From an uncultured Clostridium sp. (GTDB lineage Bacteria; Bacillota; Clostridia; Clostridiales; Clostridiaceae): a DNA stretch of 64,000 nt. The translations under genes and the position numbers were made by a program. Each line of letters opens with the position of its first letter. The stretch's first letter is position 1. This document shows positions 1-9,198 of the stretch, one piece after another. The stretch covers positions 1 through 64,000 of the forward strand of contig UQBY01000016.1 of assembly GCA_900539375.1 (NCBI GenBank). The letters run 5' to 3'. The notes under the pieces are model-generated. The model ran no database searches and was not told where the DNA came from. It worked only from the letters and a program-made list of their open reading frames with translations.

Positions 1-43
1 GCCAGCGTTCGTCCTGAGCCAGGATCAAACTCTCAATAAAAAG
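1..43 (-). rRNA. rrs: 16S ribosomal RNA, 5' end only
   Basis: The reverse complement contains GAGTTTGATCCTGGCTCAG followed by GACGAACGCTGGC, the universal 5' end of bacterial 16S rRNA (the 27F primer region). Only about the first 43 bases are inside the window; the rest runs off the left edge. The mature 5' end is approximate. Transcription is leftward, from the tandem promoters at about 158-263. Confidence 0.97.
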
Positions 44-157
44 TTTAATCTCTAATCTCAAAAAACTTACTAATAAAAGAATTGCTGGTTTTTTAACTTA
101 TTTATTCTGTTCAATTTTCAAAGACCAATTTTACTTTATCGCCTTCAAGCGACTTTC

Positions 158-263
158 TTAGTTTATCATCAAACTTTTTCCTTGTCAATAACTTTTTTTA
201 AGTTATTTTTTTAGTTTGTTTGACAACAGAACTTATCTTATCACCAAAACTTTTTTTAGTCAA
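158..263 (-). promoter_or_regulatory. Tandem rRNA operon promoters and leader
   Basis: Two sigma-A promoters read leftward into 16S rRNA. P2: -35 TTGACT (258-263), 17-base spacer, -10 TAAGAT (235-240). P1: -35 TTGACA (183-188), 17-base spacer, -10 TAAACT (160-165). The leader between P1 and 16S carries CTTTGAAAATTGAACAG (about 110-126), the type of sequence common in clostridial rRNA leaders and spacers. The stretch 264-480 is AT-rich and holds nothing else I can name. Confidence 0.8.
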
Positions 264-527
264 CTATTTTTTTAGCTACTAGCTTTTGTTTTCAGCGACG
301 GTGTTTATAATATCACATATTAGAATATATTATTTCTAATAATTTATGAATTTAAGCTTTTAAAATATAATTGCTCTTTATTTTTTTATTATTCACCACT
401 TTTCATTATTGGATACACTAGGAATAGTTTATTTGTTAATTTTATAATATTTTAAGATTTTTTATTGATAAATTATGATATAATGTAGCATAAACCGAAT
501 ATTTATTTTTAGAAAGGGGAATCAATA

Positions 528-1640
528 ATGAAGTTTAAATCATTTATATCAAAAATACTTGTATTTATTATCACTTTAACAATTATTTCTACTTGTCAAA
601 ATGCTGTTTCAGTTAAAGCAGACTCATTTAAAGTTGTAACTTTAGGTGCAGATTTAACTGAAGAACAAAAATCACAAATGCTAAAATACTTTAATGTAAC
701 AGAAAATGATGCTAATATACTTACTATTACATCTGCTGAGGAATATGAAGCTTTAGGTAATGTAGCTACTTCTGCACAATTAGGTACTAGAGCAATTTCT
801 TGTTCTTATGTTGAACCAACTTCAGAGGGTGGATTAGATATTAAATCTAATAATTTAACTTGGGTTACAGTTGGTATGATTAGAAATGCTCTTATTACTG
901 CTGGTATTGAAAATGCAAAAGTTGTAGTATCTGCTCCTTTTAAAGTTTCTGGTACTGCTGCTCTTACAGGGGTATTAAAAGGATTTGAAAATAGCTCTTC
1001 TGGTGAAAAAATTGATGAAGATAAAAAAGAAGCTGCTAATGAAGAAATAGTTGTTACTGGAGATTTAGGAGAAACTATTGGACAAGATGATGCTGCTAAT
1101 TTAATGAATGATATTAAAAAAGAAGTAATTAAAGAAAGTCCTAGTTCTGAAAAAGAACTTGATAAAATAATTGATAAATCTGTTGATAAATATAACTATG
1201 ATTTATCTGATGAAGACATTGAAAAAATTAAATCTGTAATGAATAAAATTAATGATTTAGATATAGATTATAAAAGTATAAAAGACCAACTTAATGAAGT
1301 TCAAGATAGTTTAAAAGATAAAATAAGTGCTGAAGAAGTAAAAGGTTTTTTTGCTACAATAGGAAATTTCTTCTCTAAGATTTGGAATTGGTTTATTGGA
1401 TTGTTCTCATCTGATGATTCTTCAGACTCACAAGAAACTGATACTCCTAAGGAAACAGAGTCTCCTGCTATAAACCAAGAATCAAGTGATTCAAATAATG
1501 AACAAGTTTCTGATGATTCAAATTCAAATATTAATAATTCAGAAACTAATAATGAATCTGAAAATAACCTTGAAGAAAACCAACTTAAAGAAGATAATAC
1601 AAATTCAGAAGATGTTTCTTCATCTACAGTTAATCAATAG
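528..1640 (+). CDS. Secreted DUF1002 (YpuA-like) protein
   Basis: 370 residues. Residues 1-31 form a Sec signal peptide ending near VKADS. Residues about 35-290 match the DUF1002 family (Bacillus YpuA), seen in the TLGADLTEEQK start and the VVSAPFKVSGTAALTG core. An amphipathic, Trp/Phe-rich segment at about 285-305 (FFSKIWNWFIGLF) could associate with the membrane. The last 65 residues are Ser/Asn/Glu-rich low complexity, as in wall-spanning tails, but no sortase motif is present. The family is widespread in Firmicutes and has no established function. An extended -10 (TGATATAAT, ending 484) and the site AAAGGGGAA precede the ATG. The gene stands alone and shares a terminator with the convergent thiC. 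Confidence 0.85.
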   Translation: MKFKSFISKILVFIITLTIISTCQNAVSVKADSFKVVTLGADLTEEQKSQMLKYFNVTENDANILTITSAEEYEALGNVATSAQLGTRAISCSYVEPTSEGGLDIKSNNLTWVTVGMIRNALITAGIENAKVVVSAPFKVSGTAALTGVLKGFENSSSGEKIDEDKKEAANEEIVVTGDLGETIGQDDAANLMNDIKKEVIKESPSSEKELDKIIDKSVDKYNYDLSDEDIEKIKSVMNKINDLDIDYKSIKDQLNEVQDSLKDKISAEEVKGFFATIGNFFSKIWNWFIGLFSSDDSSDSQETDTPKETESPAINQESSDSNNEQVSDDSNSNINNSETNNESENNLEENQLKEDNTNSEDVSSSTVNQ

Positions 1641-1691
1641 AAAATTTTAATAACTTAAAATTAAAACAAAATAATTATTAATTTATTTAAT

Positions 1692-1735
1692 AAAGGGTTG
1701 TCCTTGCAATAAAAAACTGCTAAGGACAACCCTTT
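1692..1735. terminator. Bidirectional terminator between DUF1002 gene and thiC
   Basis: AAAGGGTTGTCCTT pairs with AAGGACAACCCTTT around a short A-rich loop. A T-run follows on the plus strand and an A-run precedes it, so it can stop both convergent genes. Confidence 0.85.
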
Positions 1736-1739
1736 TAAA

Positions 1740-3047
1740 TTAATCTCTTAATATATTTAAATCTTCTCCATTAAGAATTTTCTTCATTGTTCTCATTGAG
1801 CACATTTTTCCACACATAGTACAGCTTTCTTCATCATGTGGCTTTGATTCTGCTCTATATTTTTTAGCTTTTTCTGGTTCTAATGCTAAGTCAAACATTG
1901 TATTCCAATCAATGTCTGCTCTAGCCTTACTCATTTTGTTATCCCATTCAATAGCACCTGGCACTCCCTTTGCAATATCAGCTGCATGAGCTGCTATTTT
2001 ACTTGCTATTATACCTTCTTTCATATCATCAAGATTTGGTAATCTTAAATGTTCAGCTGGAGTAACATAACATAAGAAATCTGCTCCATATGTAGCTGCA
2101 ATTGCACCACCTATAGCTGAAGTAATATGGTCATATCCTGGTGCAACATCAGTAACTAAAGGTCCAAGAACATAAAAAGGTGCTCCATGACAAAGTTTCT
2201 TTTCTAATAACATATTTGATTTTATTTCATTTAAAGGCATATGTCCTGGTCCTTCTATCATAACTTGTACATTCTTTTCCCAAGCTCTTTTAGTTAATTC
2301 TCCTAATGTTATAAGTTCTTTTATTTGACTTGCATCTGTAGCATCATGAACTGATCCTGGTCTACATGCATCTCCAAGTGATAATGTAATATCATATTTT
2401 GCACAAATATCTAATAATTCATCATAATATTCAAAGAATGGATTTTCAGCATTATTTAATTCCATCCATGCAAATAACAAAGACCCACCTCTTGAAACTA
2501 TATGAGTTAATCTTCTATTTCTCTTTACTGTTTCTACAGTTTCTCTATTTAAACCTGCATGTATTGTTACAAAGTCTACACCATCTTTTCCATGCTTTTC
2601 AACTACATCTAAAAATTCTTTAGCTGTAATGTCTTTTAATTCTTTATCATAAAATCCTACTGCATCATACATTGGAACTGTTCCAAGCATAGCTGTTGAC
2701 ATATCAACTATTTTCTTTCTCATTCCTTCTGTTTTTCCATAATTAGATAAATCCATTATAGCTTCAGCTTTCATATCTAAAGCAACTCTAACCTTTTCTA
2801 ATTCACTTTCACATTCTGGACAATCTTTTGATATTCCTAAGTTTACATTGATTTTAGTTCTTAATCCTTCTCCAACACCTTCAGCACTTAAAGATTTATG
2901 ATTTTTATTAGCTGGTATAACTATTTTACCTTGTGCTAATAAATCTCTTATGCTTTCTGGAGTTCTATTTTCTTTTTTTGCAACAGTCTCCATTTCCTTA
3001 GTTATTATGCCTTTTTTCGCAGCATCCATTTGAGTAGTATAATTCAT
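1740..3047 (-). CDS. thiC: Phosphomethylpyrimidine synthase ThiC
   Basis: 435 residues; makes HMP-phosphate from aminoimidazole ribotide by radical SAM chemistry, supplying the pyrimidine half of thiamine. Visible family motifs include GDACRPGS, EGPGHMPL, YVLGPLVTDVAPGYDHITSA and the C-terminal iron-sulfur motif CTMCGKMC (about residues 412-419). That motif is CX2CX3C, one residue tighter than the usual CX2CX4C of longer ThiC proteins. The protein also lacks the N-terminal extension of the longer forms. It is the only thi gene here and sits directly behind a TPP riboswitch. Recognition is firm. Confidence 0.97.
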   Translation of the reverse strand: MNYTTQMDAAKKGIITKEMETVAKKENRTPESIRDLLAQGKIVIPANKNHKSLSAEGVGEGLRTKINVNLGISKDCPECESELEKVRVALDMKAEAIMDLSNYGKTEGMRKKIVDMSTAMLGTVPMYDAVGFYDKELKDITAKEFLDVVEKHGKDGVDFVTIHAGLNRETVETVKRNRRLTHIVSRGGSLLFAWMELNNAENPFFEYYDELLDICAKYDITLSLGDACRPGSVHDATDASQIKELITLGELTKRAWEKNVQVMIEGPGHMPLNEIKSNMLLEKKLCHGAPFYVLGPLVTDVAPGYDHITSAIGGAIAATYGADFLCYVTPAEHLRLPNLDDMKEGIIASKIAAHAADIAKGVPGAIEWDNKMSKARADIDWNTMFDLALEPEKAKKYRAESKPHDEESCTMCGKMCSMRTMKKILNGEDLNILRD

Positions 3048-3067
3048 TTTTTTCCTCCTAAAAAATA

Positions 3068-3098
3068 AAATCCTAACAGAAAAATTCTGCTAGGATTT
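3068..3098 (-). terminator. thiC: Riboswitch-controlled terminator before thiC
   Basis: Read leftward, AAATCCTAGCAGAA pairs with TTCTGTTAGGATTT and is followed by TTATTTTTT, immediately before the thiC site AGGAGG. It is the expression platform of the TPP riboswitch. Confidence 0.85.
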
Positions 3099-3124
3099 AT
3101 AATAAACTAATAAATAAGCTATTA

Positions 3125-3212
3125 TAATACGCTTCCCTACGTTGGAATTATCCAAATCAGGTTTAAAGAGTTAGGACCTCGCCTTCTCAGCCATATGGCA
3201 CCCCTAGCAAAT
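3125..3212 (-). promoter_or_regulatory. TPP riboswitch (THI element) of thiC
   Basis: On the minus strand the conserved THI blocks appear in order: GGGGTGCC, GGCTGAGA, ACCTGATTTGGATAAT, then CGTAGGGAAGC. The aptamer lies about 80-140 bases before the thiC start and is followed by a terminator at 3068-3098. High TPP is expected to favour that terminator and switch thiC off. Confidence 0.97.
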
Positions 3213-3318
3213 ATGTTCATCATTACTAAATTATATACTTATTGTGATAAACTTTCAATATTTTTTATATTATAGCTTTATTTTTTACAAATTATTTACT
3301 AAAAATTATAGTAAACTT

Positions 3319-4332
3319 TTATCTAAACTCTATATCATCACCATAAACTAATTCAGAGTTTTCTTTTATATATTTAACTAATTCATCAACTTGAGTATAA
3401 GCAACAGCAACATAAGTATCTGCTGCACCGTAGTATATTGCTATTCTTCCTGTTTCTGCATCTTGAAGTGTTGCACATGGAAATGCTACATTTGGTACAA
3501 ATCCAACAGTTTCATATTCCTTTTCTGGAGTTAATAAGTAATCTCTAGTTCTATATAAAACCTTTGAAGGATTTTCTTTATCTAAAATAACAGCTCCCAT
3601 ACTATAAACATATCCATTACAAGTTCCTGAAACTCCATGATAAAACATTAACCACCCTTCTGAAGTTTCTATAGGTGTTGCTCCTCCACCAATTTTTGTT
3701 CCTTGCCACCAGCCAGAGCCTCCTCTAGACATAACTCTTCTATGTTTTCCCCAATGAACTAAATCTGGACTTTCACTTAAGAATATATCTCCAAATGGAG
3801 TATGTCCACTATCACTTGGTCTGCTTAAAAGAAGGTATTTGTCATTAACCTTTCTTGGAAATAATACACCATTTCTGTTAAATGGAATAAATGGATTTTC
3901 TAATCTTACAAAAGTTTTAAAATCTTCTGTTTTTCCAAGTCCAAGAGCAGCTCCACCAAATTCTGCACACCATACAATATAATATGTTCCTTCTATTTCT
4001 ACTAATCTTGGGTCATATGAATAACTTGGTTGATATGGATTTTCTTCTTCATCTACCCATTTAATTTCTTCATCATCTATATCCCACTTTAAACCATCTT
4101 CACTTCTTCCTACATGTAATTGAGGTCTTCCATTTTTATGGTCAGCTCTAAATATTCCTATAAATCCATCTTCATATGGTAAAACTGCACTATTAAATAT
4201 TCTTGCTGTACTTTTTGTTGGATTCCAGTTTATTATTGGATTTCCTTCATGTCTCCAAATTACACCTTCAAATCCTTCTGGTTTATCTTGCCATGGTATG
4301 TTTTTTAAATTTTTTCCTAATATCTTTGTCAT
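3319..4332 (-). CDS. GH130 beta-mannoside phosphorylase
   Basis: 337 residues from the ATG at 4332, chosen because AAGGAG lies 7-8 bases before it; an in-frame ATG at 4368 has no such site and would overlap the previous gene. Family GH130 is supported by the five-bladed beta-propeller pattern (SYDPRLVEIEGTYYI, LLLSRPSDSGH, GGGATPIET, WLMFYHGVS, YYGAADTYVAVA). The Asp in the SYDPR segment is the expected proton donor. The enzymes phosphorolyse beta-1,4-mannosides to mannose 1-phosphate. The length fits the mannooligosaccharide phosphorylase subgroup better than the longer mannosylglucose phosphorylases, but subgroup and substrate are inference. It is the last gene of the GH1-CE17-CE2-GH130 operon and has no signal peptide, so it acts in the cytoplasm. 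Confidence 0.9.
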   Translation of the reverse strand: MTKILGKNLKNIPWQDKPEGFEGVIWRHEGNPIINWNPTKSTARIFNSAVLPYEDGFIGIFRADHKNGRPQLHVGRSEDGLKWDIDDEEIKWVDEEENPYQPSYSYDPRLVEIEGTYYIVWCAEFGGAALGLGKTEDFKTFVRLENPFIPFNRNGVLFPRKVNDKYLLLSRPSDSGHTPFGDIFLSESPDLVHWGKHRRVMSRGGSGWWQGTKIGGGATPIETSEGWLMFYHGVSGTCNGYVYSMGAVILDKENPSKVLYRTRDYLLTPEKEYETVGFVPNVAFPCATLQDAETGRIAIYYGAADTYVAVAYTQVDELVKYIKENSELVYGDDIEFR

Positions 4333-4358
4333 TTTAAATTCTCCTTTATAAATAAATT

Positions 4359-5435
4359 CTATTTCCAAATTTCCTCTCCAAAGCTTTCTATAAATTCAGT
4401 AAGTTCTTTTGACATTTCTTCAGCTTCTGGAATTCTTATATGTCCTGGTGTTCCTACACCATTTCTCTTAAATTTAAACCTTACAATTTTCTTATCATTA
4501 ATACTTTCTACCATTTCATCAAGAGCATCATCCCAACCCTTGTCATGACATAAGATAGTAGTTATAACTATAAATAAAGCATTTTTATACTTACTTCTTA
4601 AATCTAAAATTATATCTGAATATTTTTTCTTCCAGAATTCTCTTTTTTCTAAATCTTCATTTATATAATTAACAGGATGTGAATCATTTTGCCCTAATGC
4701 CATAATAACAACATTAGGAGTATATTTTGAAAAATCCCACTTATTACATTCTCCTAAAAAAGGATTGTATTTTAATTTATCATAAGTAAACTCTAAACCT
4801 AAATAATCTTCAGCATTAAAATAGCCAGTTCCATTCATAACTGCTAAGCCACCTTGAGCATTATTATTTAGCTCTGCATTAAGTTTTCTTGCTGTTATCA
4901 TTGAATATGAATACCATGAATTTGAATAAATTCCATTGTGCCCTTCTGGGTCTTCTTTTCCAACATAATCTACAGCTTCTGAAACCTCTCCTGCTGAAAC
5001 AGAATCTCCAAAACATTCTATTTTTCTAGTTTTCTTTTCAGCAAAAGCTTGTACATAAGCATCCTTTTCTATTACTATTCCATAAAAATCAAAAAAATGT
5101 GCTGCATCTTGTCTTTTATATATAATTAAGTCATGAAGTTTATCTTCTAAATCATTTTTAATTTCTAAAATTACATCTTTATTGTGTTCCTCTATAACAG
5201 CTTTTCCCATTACCCCATCTATAATATATCCAACTGCATTTTCATAACAATTATGATAATTCTTTAAGGCGATTTTTAAAGTTTTTCCACTAAACTTAAT
5301 TTTTATTGTGCTTCCTGCATATATTATTGTTGGAGCTTTAGGGTTTTGAAAATCAATTCTTCCCATATAGCTATAATTTAAATTATCTGCTTCTATTAAT
5401 TTGTAGCCTAAGTTATTAATATTTTCTAGTTCCAT
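4359..5435 (-). CDS. CE2-type acetyl esterase (SGNH) for glycan deacetylation
   Basis: 358 residues, no signal peptide. Residues about 20-125 look like the N-terminal jelly-roll domain of carbohydrate esterase family 2 (IKFSGKTLKIALKN). Residues about 135-350 form an SGNH hydrolase: nucleophile Ser in CFGDSVSAGE, Gly in NAQGG, Asn in ALGQND, and His in GHIRIPEAEEMS. CE2 enzymes remove acetyl groups from mannans and xylans. The gene is 15 bases downstream of a second, different SGNH esterase, the same pairing (CE2 plus CE17) described for mannan use in Roseburia intestinalis. The family call rests on domain order read by eye. The intracellular location fits deacetylation of imported oligosaccharides. 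Confidence 0.82.
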   Translation of the reverse strand: MELENINNLGYKLIEADNLNYSYMGRIDFQNPKAPTIIYAGSTIKIKFSGKTLKIALKNYHNCYENAVGYIIDGVMGKAVIEEHNKDVILEIKNDLEDKLHDLIIYKRQDAAHFFDFYGIVIEKDAYVQAFAEKKTRKIECFGDSVSAGEVSEAVDYVGKEDPEGHNGIYSNSWYSYSMITARKLNAELNNNAQGGLAVMNGTGYFNAEDYLGLEFTYDKLKYNPFLGECNKWDFSKYTPNVVIMALGQNDSHPVNYINEDLEKREFWKKKYSDIILDLRSKYKNALFIVITTILCHDKGWDDALDEMVESINDKKIVRFKFKRNGVGTPGHIRIPEAEEMSKELTEFIESFGEEIWK

Positions 5436-5450
5436 AAAATTAAAAACCTC

Positions 5451-6536
5451 CTATGATACTAAAAACCCTAAAATATTTACTATAGATTCTTCATTAAAAT
5501 CTATTAATTCTATTTTTATTTCATGAGTAAAACTTTCTTTAGATTTCACTAAAATTTCTGTTGCAGAATAATCTCCCCATCCATCTTTAAAAAATGTATC
5601 AACTATTATTTCTTTTTTGTTATCAATTGTTACTTTTATCTTTCCTGCCTTTTCATTAATACTTTTTTGATAAAGTAAGAAAATATTTTTACCTTTTGTT
5701 TTTACTATTAATGAAGTTTTCTTTACTAAAGAATTAAACTTCCATCCATATTTAAAGTTTTGAAAACCATAGGTATCTATTAAAAAACCTTCGGATTCCT
5801 CTACTTCTATATTGGTGCTATTTTTTATAGTTCCTTCTATAAAATCATCTCCAAATATAGGCTCTTTTAAAACTAACTTTTCATTTATTGAATTTTCTTT
5901 TAATGCTTTTTCAACAAAGCTTGTTATAAGGGTTGATATTATAAAGTGTCCATAATCATTTGGATGAACTTCATCAGTTAAAATATCTGTCCATTTTAAT
6001 CTTCCTTCAAGAATTTCTGGATATATTGCATCTCTAAAGCTTATCATTGGAATATTATATCTTTCTCCAATTTTAACTTGTTGCTCTTGTACATTATTTC
6101 CTTTGTTATCTGTCATAAATAATTCTATAATTGCTGGTTCATTATCAAGTTTAAGAAATTTTCTTATTAAGCTTTCATAAGATATTTTTTCATTTTCAGT
6201 ATTCTTATCGTTTACAGAAGCATCAACAAAAACTATATCTGGATTCTTTTCTATTACTTGTTCATAAACTCTATGAACACCTATTATAGAACCTGTAGCT
6301 CCTATCCCAGCATTTATATATTCTACTTCACTTTTATTAAATTTATTTTTAAACCATAGATAAGTTCTATGTGCATAGCATTTTTCATATTCAGTTGAGT
6401 TAAATCCTTGAGTTATTGAACCACCTAAAAATGCTATCTTTATTTTTTCTTTTTTTAATGCTTCTTTTAATTTAGAAGTATTACCCATTTTTACTAAAGA
6501 ATTTTCAATGATTTTTTCACTTACTAAAGTTTCCAT
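5451..6536 (-). CDS. CE17-like acetyl esterase (SGNH) with C-terminal beta-sandwich
   Basis: 361 residues, no signal peptide. Residues about 25-215 are an SGNH hydrolase with blocks GGSITQG (nucleophile Ser), NAGIGATGS, ASVNDKN and DEVHPNDYGH (catalytic Asp/His). Residues about 220-361 are beta-rich and Trp/Phe-containing, matching the position of the CBM35-type module in the Roseburia mannan esterase CE17. It probably removes 2-O-acetyl groups from manno-oligosaccharides while the neighbouring CE2 clears other positions. It lies 73 bases after the GH1 gene in the same operon. The binding-module assignment is inferred from length and order, not from a recognisable motif. Confidence 0.75.
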   Translation of the reverse strand: METLVSEKIIENSLVKMGNTSKLKEALKKEKIKIAFLGGSITQGFNSTEYEKCYAHRTYLWFKNKFNKSEVEYINAGIGATGSIIGVHRVYEQVIEKNPDIVFVDASVNDKNTENEKISYESLIRKFLKLDNEPAIIELFMTDNKGNNVQEQQVKIGERYNIPMISFRDAIYPEILEGRLKWTDILTDEVHPNDYGHFIISTLITSFVEKALKENSINEKLVLKEPIFGDDFIEGTIKNSTNIEVEESEGFLIDTYGFQNFKYGWKFNSLVKKTSLIVKTKGKNIFLLYQKSINEKAGKIKVTIDNKKEIIVDTFFKDGWGDYSATEILVKSKESFTHEIKIELIDFNEESIVNILGFLVS

Positions 6537-6609
6537 TTTTATACCCCCATATAAAATATTTATTTTTGGTTATTATTAGTTTAATTAAATTTATAAAGGT
6601 TTAATAATG

Positions 6610-8007
6610 TTAAAAACCATTATTTTTTGCTACTTCTTTAATCCATCTTCCTGATTTCTTTATTGTCTTCTTTTGAGTTTTTAAATCAAGAGCTATGTAT
6701 CCATATCTATTTTTATATGCATTACTCCAAGACCAACAATCTATTGGTGTCCATGAATGGAATCCAAAGCAATTTGAGCCTTCTTTAATTCCTTGATGAA
6801 GATATTGAAGATGTTCTTCAAAGAATTCTATTCTATAGTCATCATTTACTACTCCATTTTCATCCATGAATTTTTCTTCTCCTTCAACTCCCATTCCATT
6901 TTCAGAAATGTACCAAGGTATATTGTTATAATTATCTCTTATATTTATTGCTATATCATACATACTCTTAGGATAGATTTCCCATCCTCTATATGGATTC
7001 ATTCTCTTATTAGGCATATCATAATAATCAAAATATTTATCTGGCATCCATCCTCTTGGGTCTTCTGTAATTTCTTCTTTTACTTTTACTCTTCTTGGTT
7101 GATAATAATTTACTCCTAAAAAGTCTATAGTATTATTTTTTATAATATCTAACTCTTCTTTAGTTGATTCCCATAAAACATTATCTTCTTTAAGTAAATC
7201 CACTAAAAGTTTAGGAAATTCTCCTTTTACAGCTGGATCTAAGAATGAATAGTTAAATATAGTATCTGCTATTTTTGAAGCTTTTAAATCCTCTTCACTT
7301 TCACTTCTTGGATATGCTGGAGTTAAATTAAGAACTATTCCTATTTTTCCTCCATTTTCATTGCATTTAAGTTCTCTAAATTTTGCAATTGCCTTTGCAG
7401 AAGCTAAATTTATGTTATATAAAACTTGCATTGCCTTTTTTCCATTAACAACCTTTGGATAATGAAATTGATATAAATATTCTCCTTCAACTACTACCAT
7501 TGGTTCATTAAAAGTTGTCCAATATTTTACTCTATCTGAAAATAGCTTAAATGCTGTTTCTGCAAATTTTACATATAAGTCAACAACATGTTTAGATTCC
7601 CAGCCTCCATACTTATCATATAATTCAACTGGAATATCAAAGTGATGTAAATTTATTATAGGAAGAAGATTATTTTTTATACATTCATCTATCATATCAT
7701 TATAAAATCTTACACCATCTTCATCAGGTTCTCCAGTTTCTAAATCCTTTATTAATCTTGTCCATTGAATTGATGTTCTAAAACTATTTAATCCAATTTC
7801 TTTTAACATTGCTAAATCCTCTTTATAACTATGATAAAAGTTTGATGTTATTTCAGGACCAACTCTATCAAAAAATGCTTCAGGCTCTATTTCATACCAA
7901 TAATCAAATACACTTTTATGTGGTTTATTAAAAGCTCCTTCACATTGTGGACCAGATGTTGCTGAGCCCCACAAAAAATTCTTTGGAAATTCATATTTCA
8001 CGCTCAT
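6610..8007 (-). CDS. GH1 beta-glycosidase (beta-glucosidase/mannosidase-like)
   Basis: 465 residues, a full-length family 1 glycoside hydrolase. The acid/base Glu is in TFNEP and the nucleophile Glu in ISENG; both are intact. There is no signal peptide. The C-terminal segment SWSNAYKNRYG resembles the phosphate-binding segment of 6-phospho-beta-glycosidases (SWSNGYxKRYG), but the Lys at that position is Asn here. With no PTS gene nearby, unphosphorylated substrates seem more likely. In this locus it probably trims non-reducing glucose or mannose from imported gluco-manno-oligosaccharides. It heads the operon and is preceded by the promoter at 8068-8136. Confidence 0.9.
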   Translation of the reverse strand: MSVKYEFPKNFLWGSATSGPQCEGAFNKPHKSVFDYWYEIEPEAFFDRVGPEITSNFYHSYKEDLAMLKEIGLNSFRTSIQWTRLIKDLETGEPDEDGVRFYNDMIDECIKNNLLPIINLHHFDIPVELYDKYGGWESKHVVDLYVKFAETAFKLFSDRVKYWTTFNEPMVVVEGEYLYQFHYPKVVNGKKAMQVLYNINLASAKAIAKFRELKCNENGGKIGIVLNLTPAYPRSESEEDLKASKIADTIFNYSFLDPAVKGEFPKLLVDLLKEDNVLWESTKEELDIIKNNTIDFLGVNYYQPRRVKVKEEITEDPRGWMPDKYFDYYDMPNKRMNPYRGWEIYPKSMYDIAINIRDNYNNIPWYISENGMGVEGEEKFMDENGVVNDDYRIEFFEEHLQYLHQGIKEGSNCFGFHSWTPIDCWSWSNAYKNRYGYIALDLKTQKKTIKKSGRWIKEVAKNNGF

Positions 8008-8067
8008 ATTTTCACTCCTTATAACATAGCTGAATACTTTTTATATTCAACTAATTTTTATATCTTT

Positions 8068-8136
8068 AGTATACTCATATAACGTTTTCTTTAAATACTA
8101 AACACAAACAAGCATATTATTTGTATATAAATCTTA
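8068..8136 (-). promoter_or_regulatory. Promoter of GH1-esterase-GH130 operon with activator motif and cre-like site
   Basis: Read leftward: motif TAAGATTTATATAC (8136-8123), 27 bases, -35 TTTAAA (8095-8090), 16 bases, -10 TATACT (8073-8068). A cre-like sequence AGAAAACGTTATATG overlaps the spacer, fitting CcpA repression. The 14-base motif and its 27-base distance to the -35 recur before the transporter operon (21670-21739). Confidence 0.6.
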
Positions 8137-8157
8137 TAAAAAGTTTTCTTTTAGAGT

Positions 8158-9069
8158 TTATAATAAATTTTGTCTTTGTAAAAAATTATACAATGCACCT
8201 AACTTATTAGCATCATTTCCATATTTACATCTTCTAATTGTAGGATAAATTTTAGCATCCACATTTGCCCTTACTACTTCTTCTACCTTTTTATTAACTT
8301 CTTCAATAAAGCTTTCCCTTTCACATACAGCTCCCCCTAATAAAATTACTTCTGGGTCATATGTATATTGAATATTATATATTCCAACTGCCATATATCT
8401 AAAAAATCTATTAACTTCTTCTATAGCAATTTCATCACTCTTTTCATAAAGTTCAAAGGCTTTTAATCCATTAAACAAATTAGGGTCTATTCCCTTTCTT
8501 TCAGCTATAGCTTTTGCAAGAGCAAAGGTTGAACCAACTTCACTCCAAGATAAATATTTTTGAGTTTTAACATTTACATCTACTAAAGTATATCCAAACT
8601 CTCCACCATGCTTATGAATTCCTGTATGTATTTTTTTATCCTTTACTAAAGCTCCTCCAATTCCTGTTCCACAAACAATAAAGGCACAATCTTTCGTGTC
8701 TTTAGCTGCTCCACACCAACATTCTCCAAGGGCAGCACAATTTGCATCATTTTCTATTTCAACTTCAAGTCCTGTTTTTTCTTTTAAAATTTCTTTAAAA
8801 TTAGGTCCATGAATATATCTTAATGAAAAGGCAGCAGTTCCACCTATTGTTCCTATTTCGCAATCTACTGCTCCAGGAGCACTAATTCCTATTCCTTTTA
8901 ATTTATACTCCTCTTTTAAATCATTTACTTTGCTTGCCATAGAATCAAAAAACTCTTCCTTAGTTTTTGGTATATAAATTTTATCACTTTTAAAAAATTC
9001 CCCTTTATCATTTATAACCGACCACTTTATAGAAGAGCCTCCAATATCAAATACCATATAATTATTCAT
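8158..9069 (-). CDS. ROK-family sugar kinase
   Basis: 303 residues from the ATG at 9069, which has AGAGGTG in front; a GTG 9 bases upstream overlaps that site. The ROK pattern is clear: N-terminal phosphate loop FDIGGSSIKW, IGISAPGAVD, ENDANCAALGE, and GTGIGGALV. The usual zinc motif CxCGxxGCxE after the HGGEFGY segment is absent, as in some ROK kinases such as beta-glucoside kinases. There is no N-terminal helix-turn-helix, so it is an enzyme rather than a repressor. It probably phosphorylates the mannose or glucose released by the locus. It has its own upstream region with a copy of the shared motif. Confidence 0.88.
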   Translation of the reverse strand: MNNYMVFDIGGSSIKWSVINDKGEFFKSDKIYIPKTKEEFFDSMASKVNDLKEEYKLKGIGISAPGAVDCEIGTIGGTAAFSLRYIHGPNFKEILKEKTGLEVEIENDANCAALGECWCGAAKDTKDCAFIVCGTGIGGALVKDKKIHTGIHKHGGEFGYTLVDVNVKTQKYLSWSEVGSTFALAKAIAERKGIDPNLFNGLKAFELYEKSDEIAIEEVNRFFRYMAVGIYNIQYTYDPEVILLGGAVCERESFIEEVNKKVEEVVRANVDAKIYPTIRRCKYGNDANKLGALYNFLQRQNLL

Positions 9070-9159
9070 TAAAATCACCTCTTAAAAATTAAAGTTTAAT
9101 TTAAGGTTATCTAATAGTTTAATTAAATTCTATATTATTTCATAATTATTATAATATTT

Positions 9160-9173
9160 GTATATGAATCTTA
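9160..9173 (-). promoter_or_regulatory. Copy of the shared TAAGATnnATATAC motif upstream of the ROK kinase
   Basis: Minus-strand TAAGATTCATATAC, identical at all 12 fixed positions to copies before the GH1 gene and the transporter gene. It lies about 90 bases before the kinase start. The promoter here is weak by eye (a possible -10 TAGATA at 9113-9108 with a poor -35), which would suit activator dependence. Confidence 0.5.
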
Positions 9174-9198
9174 ATTTTTATTTGTAAGTACATTTATT

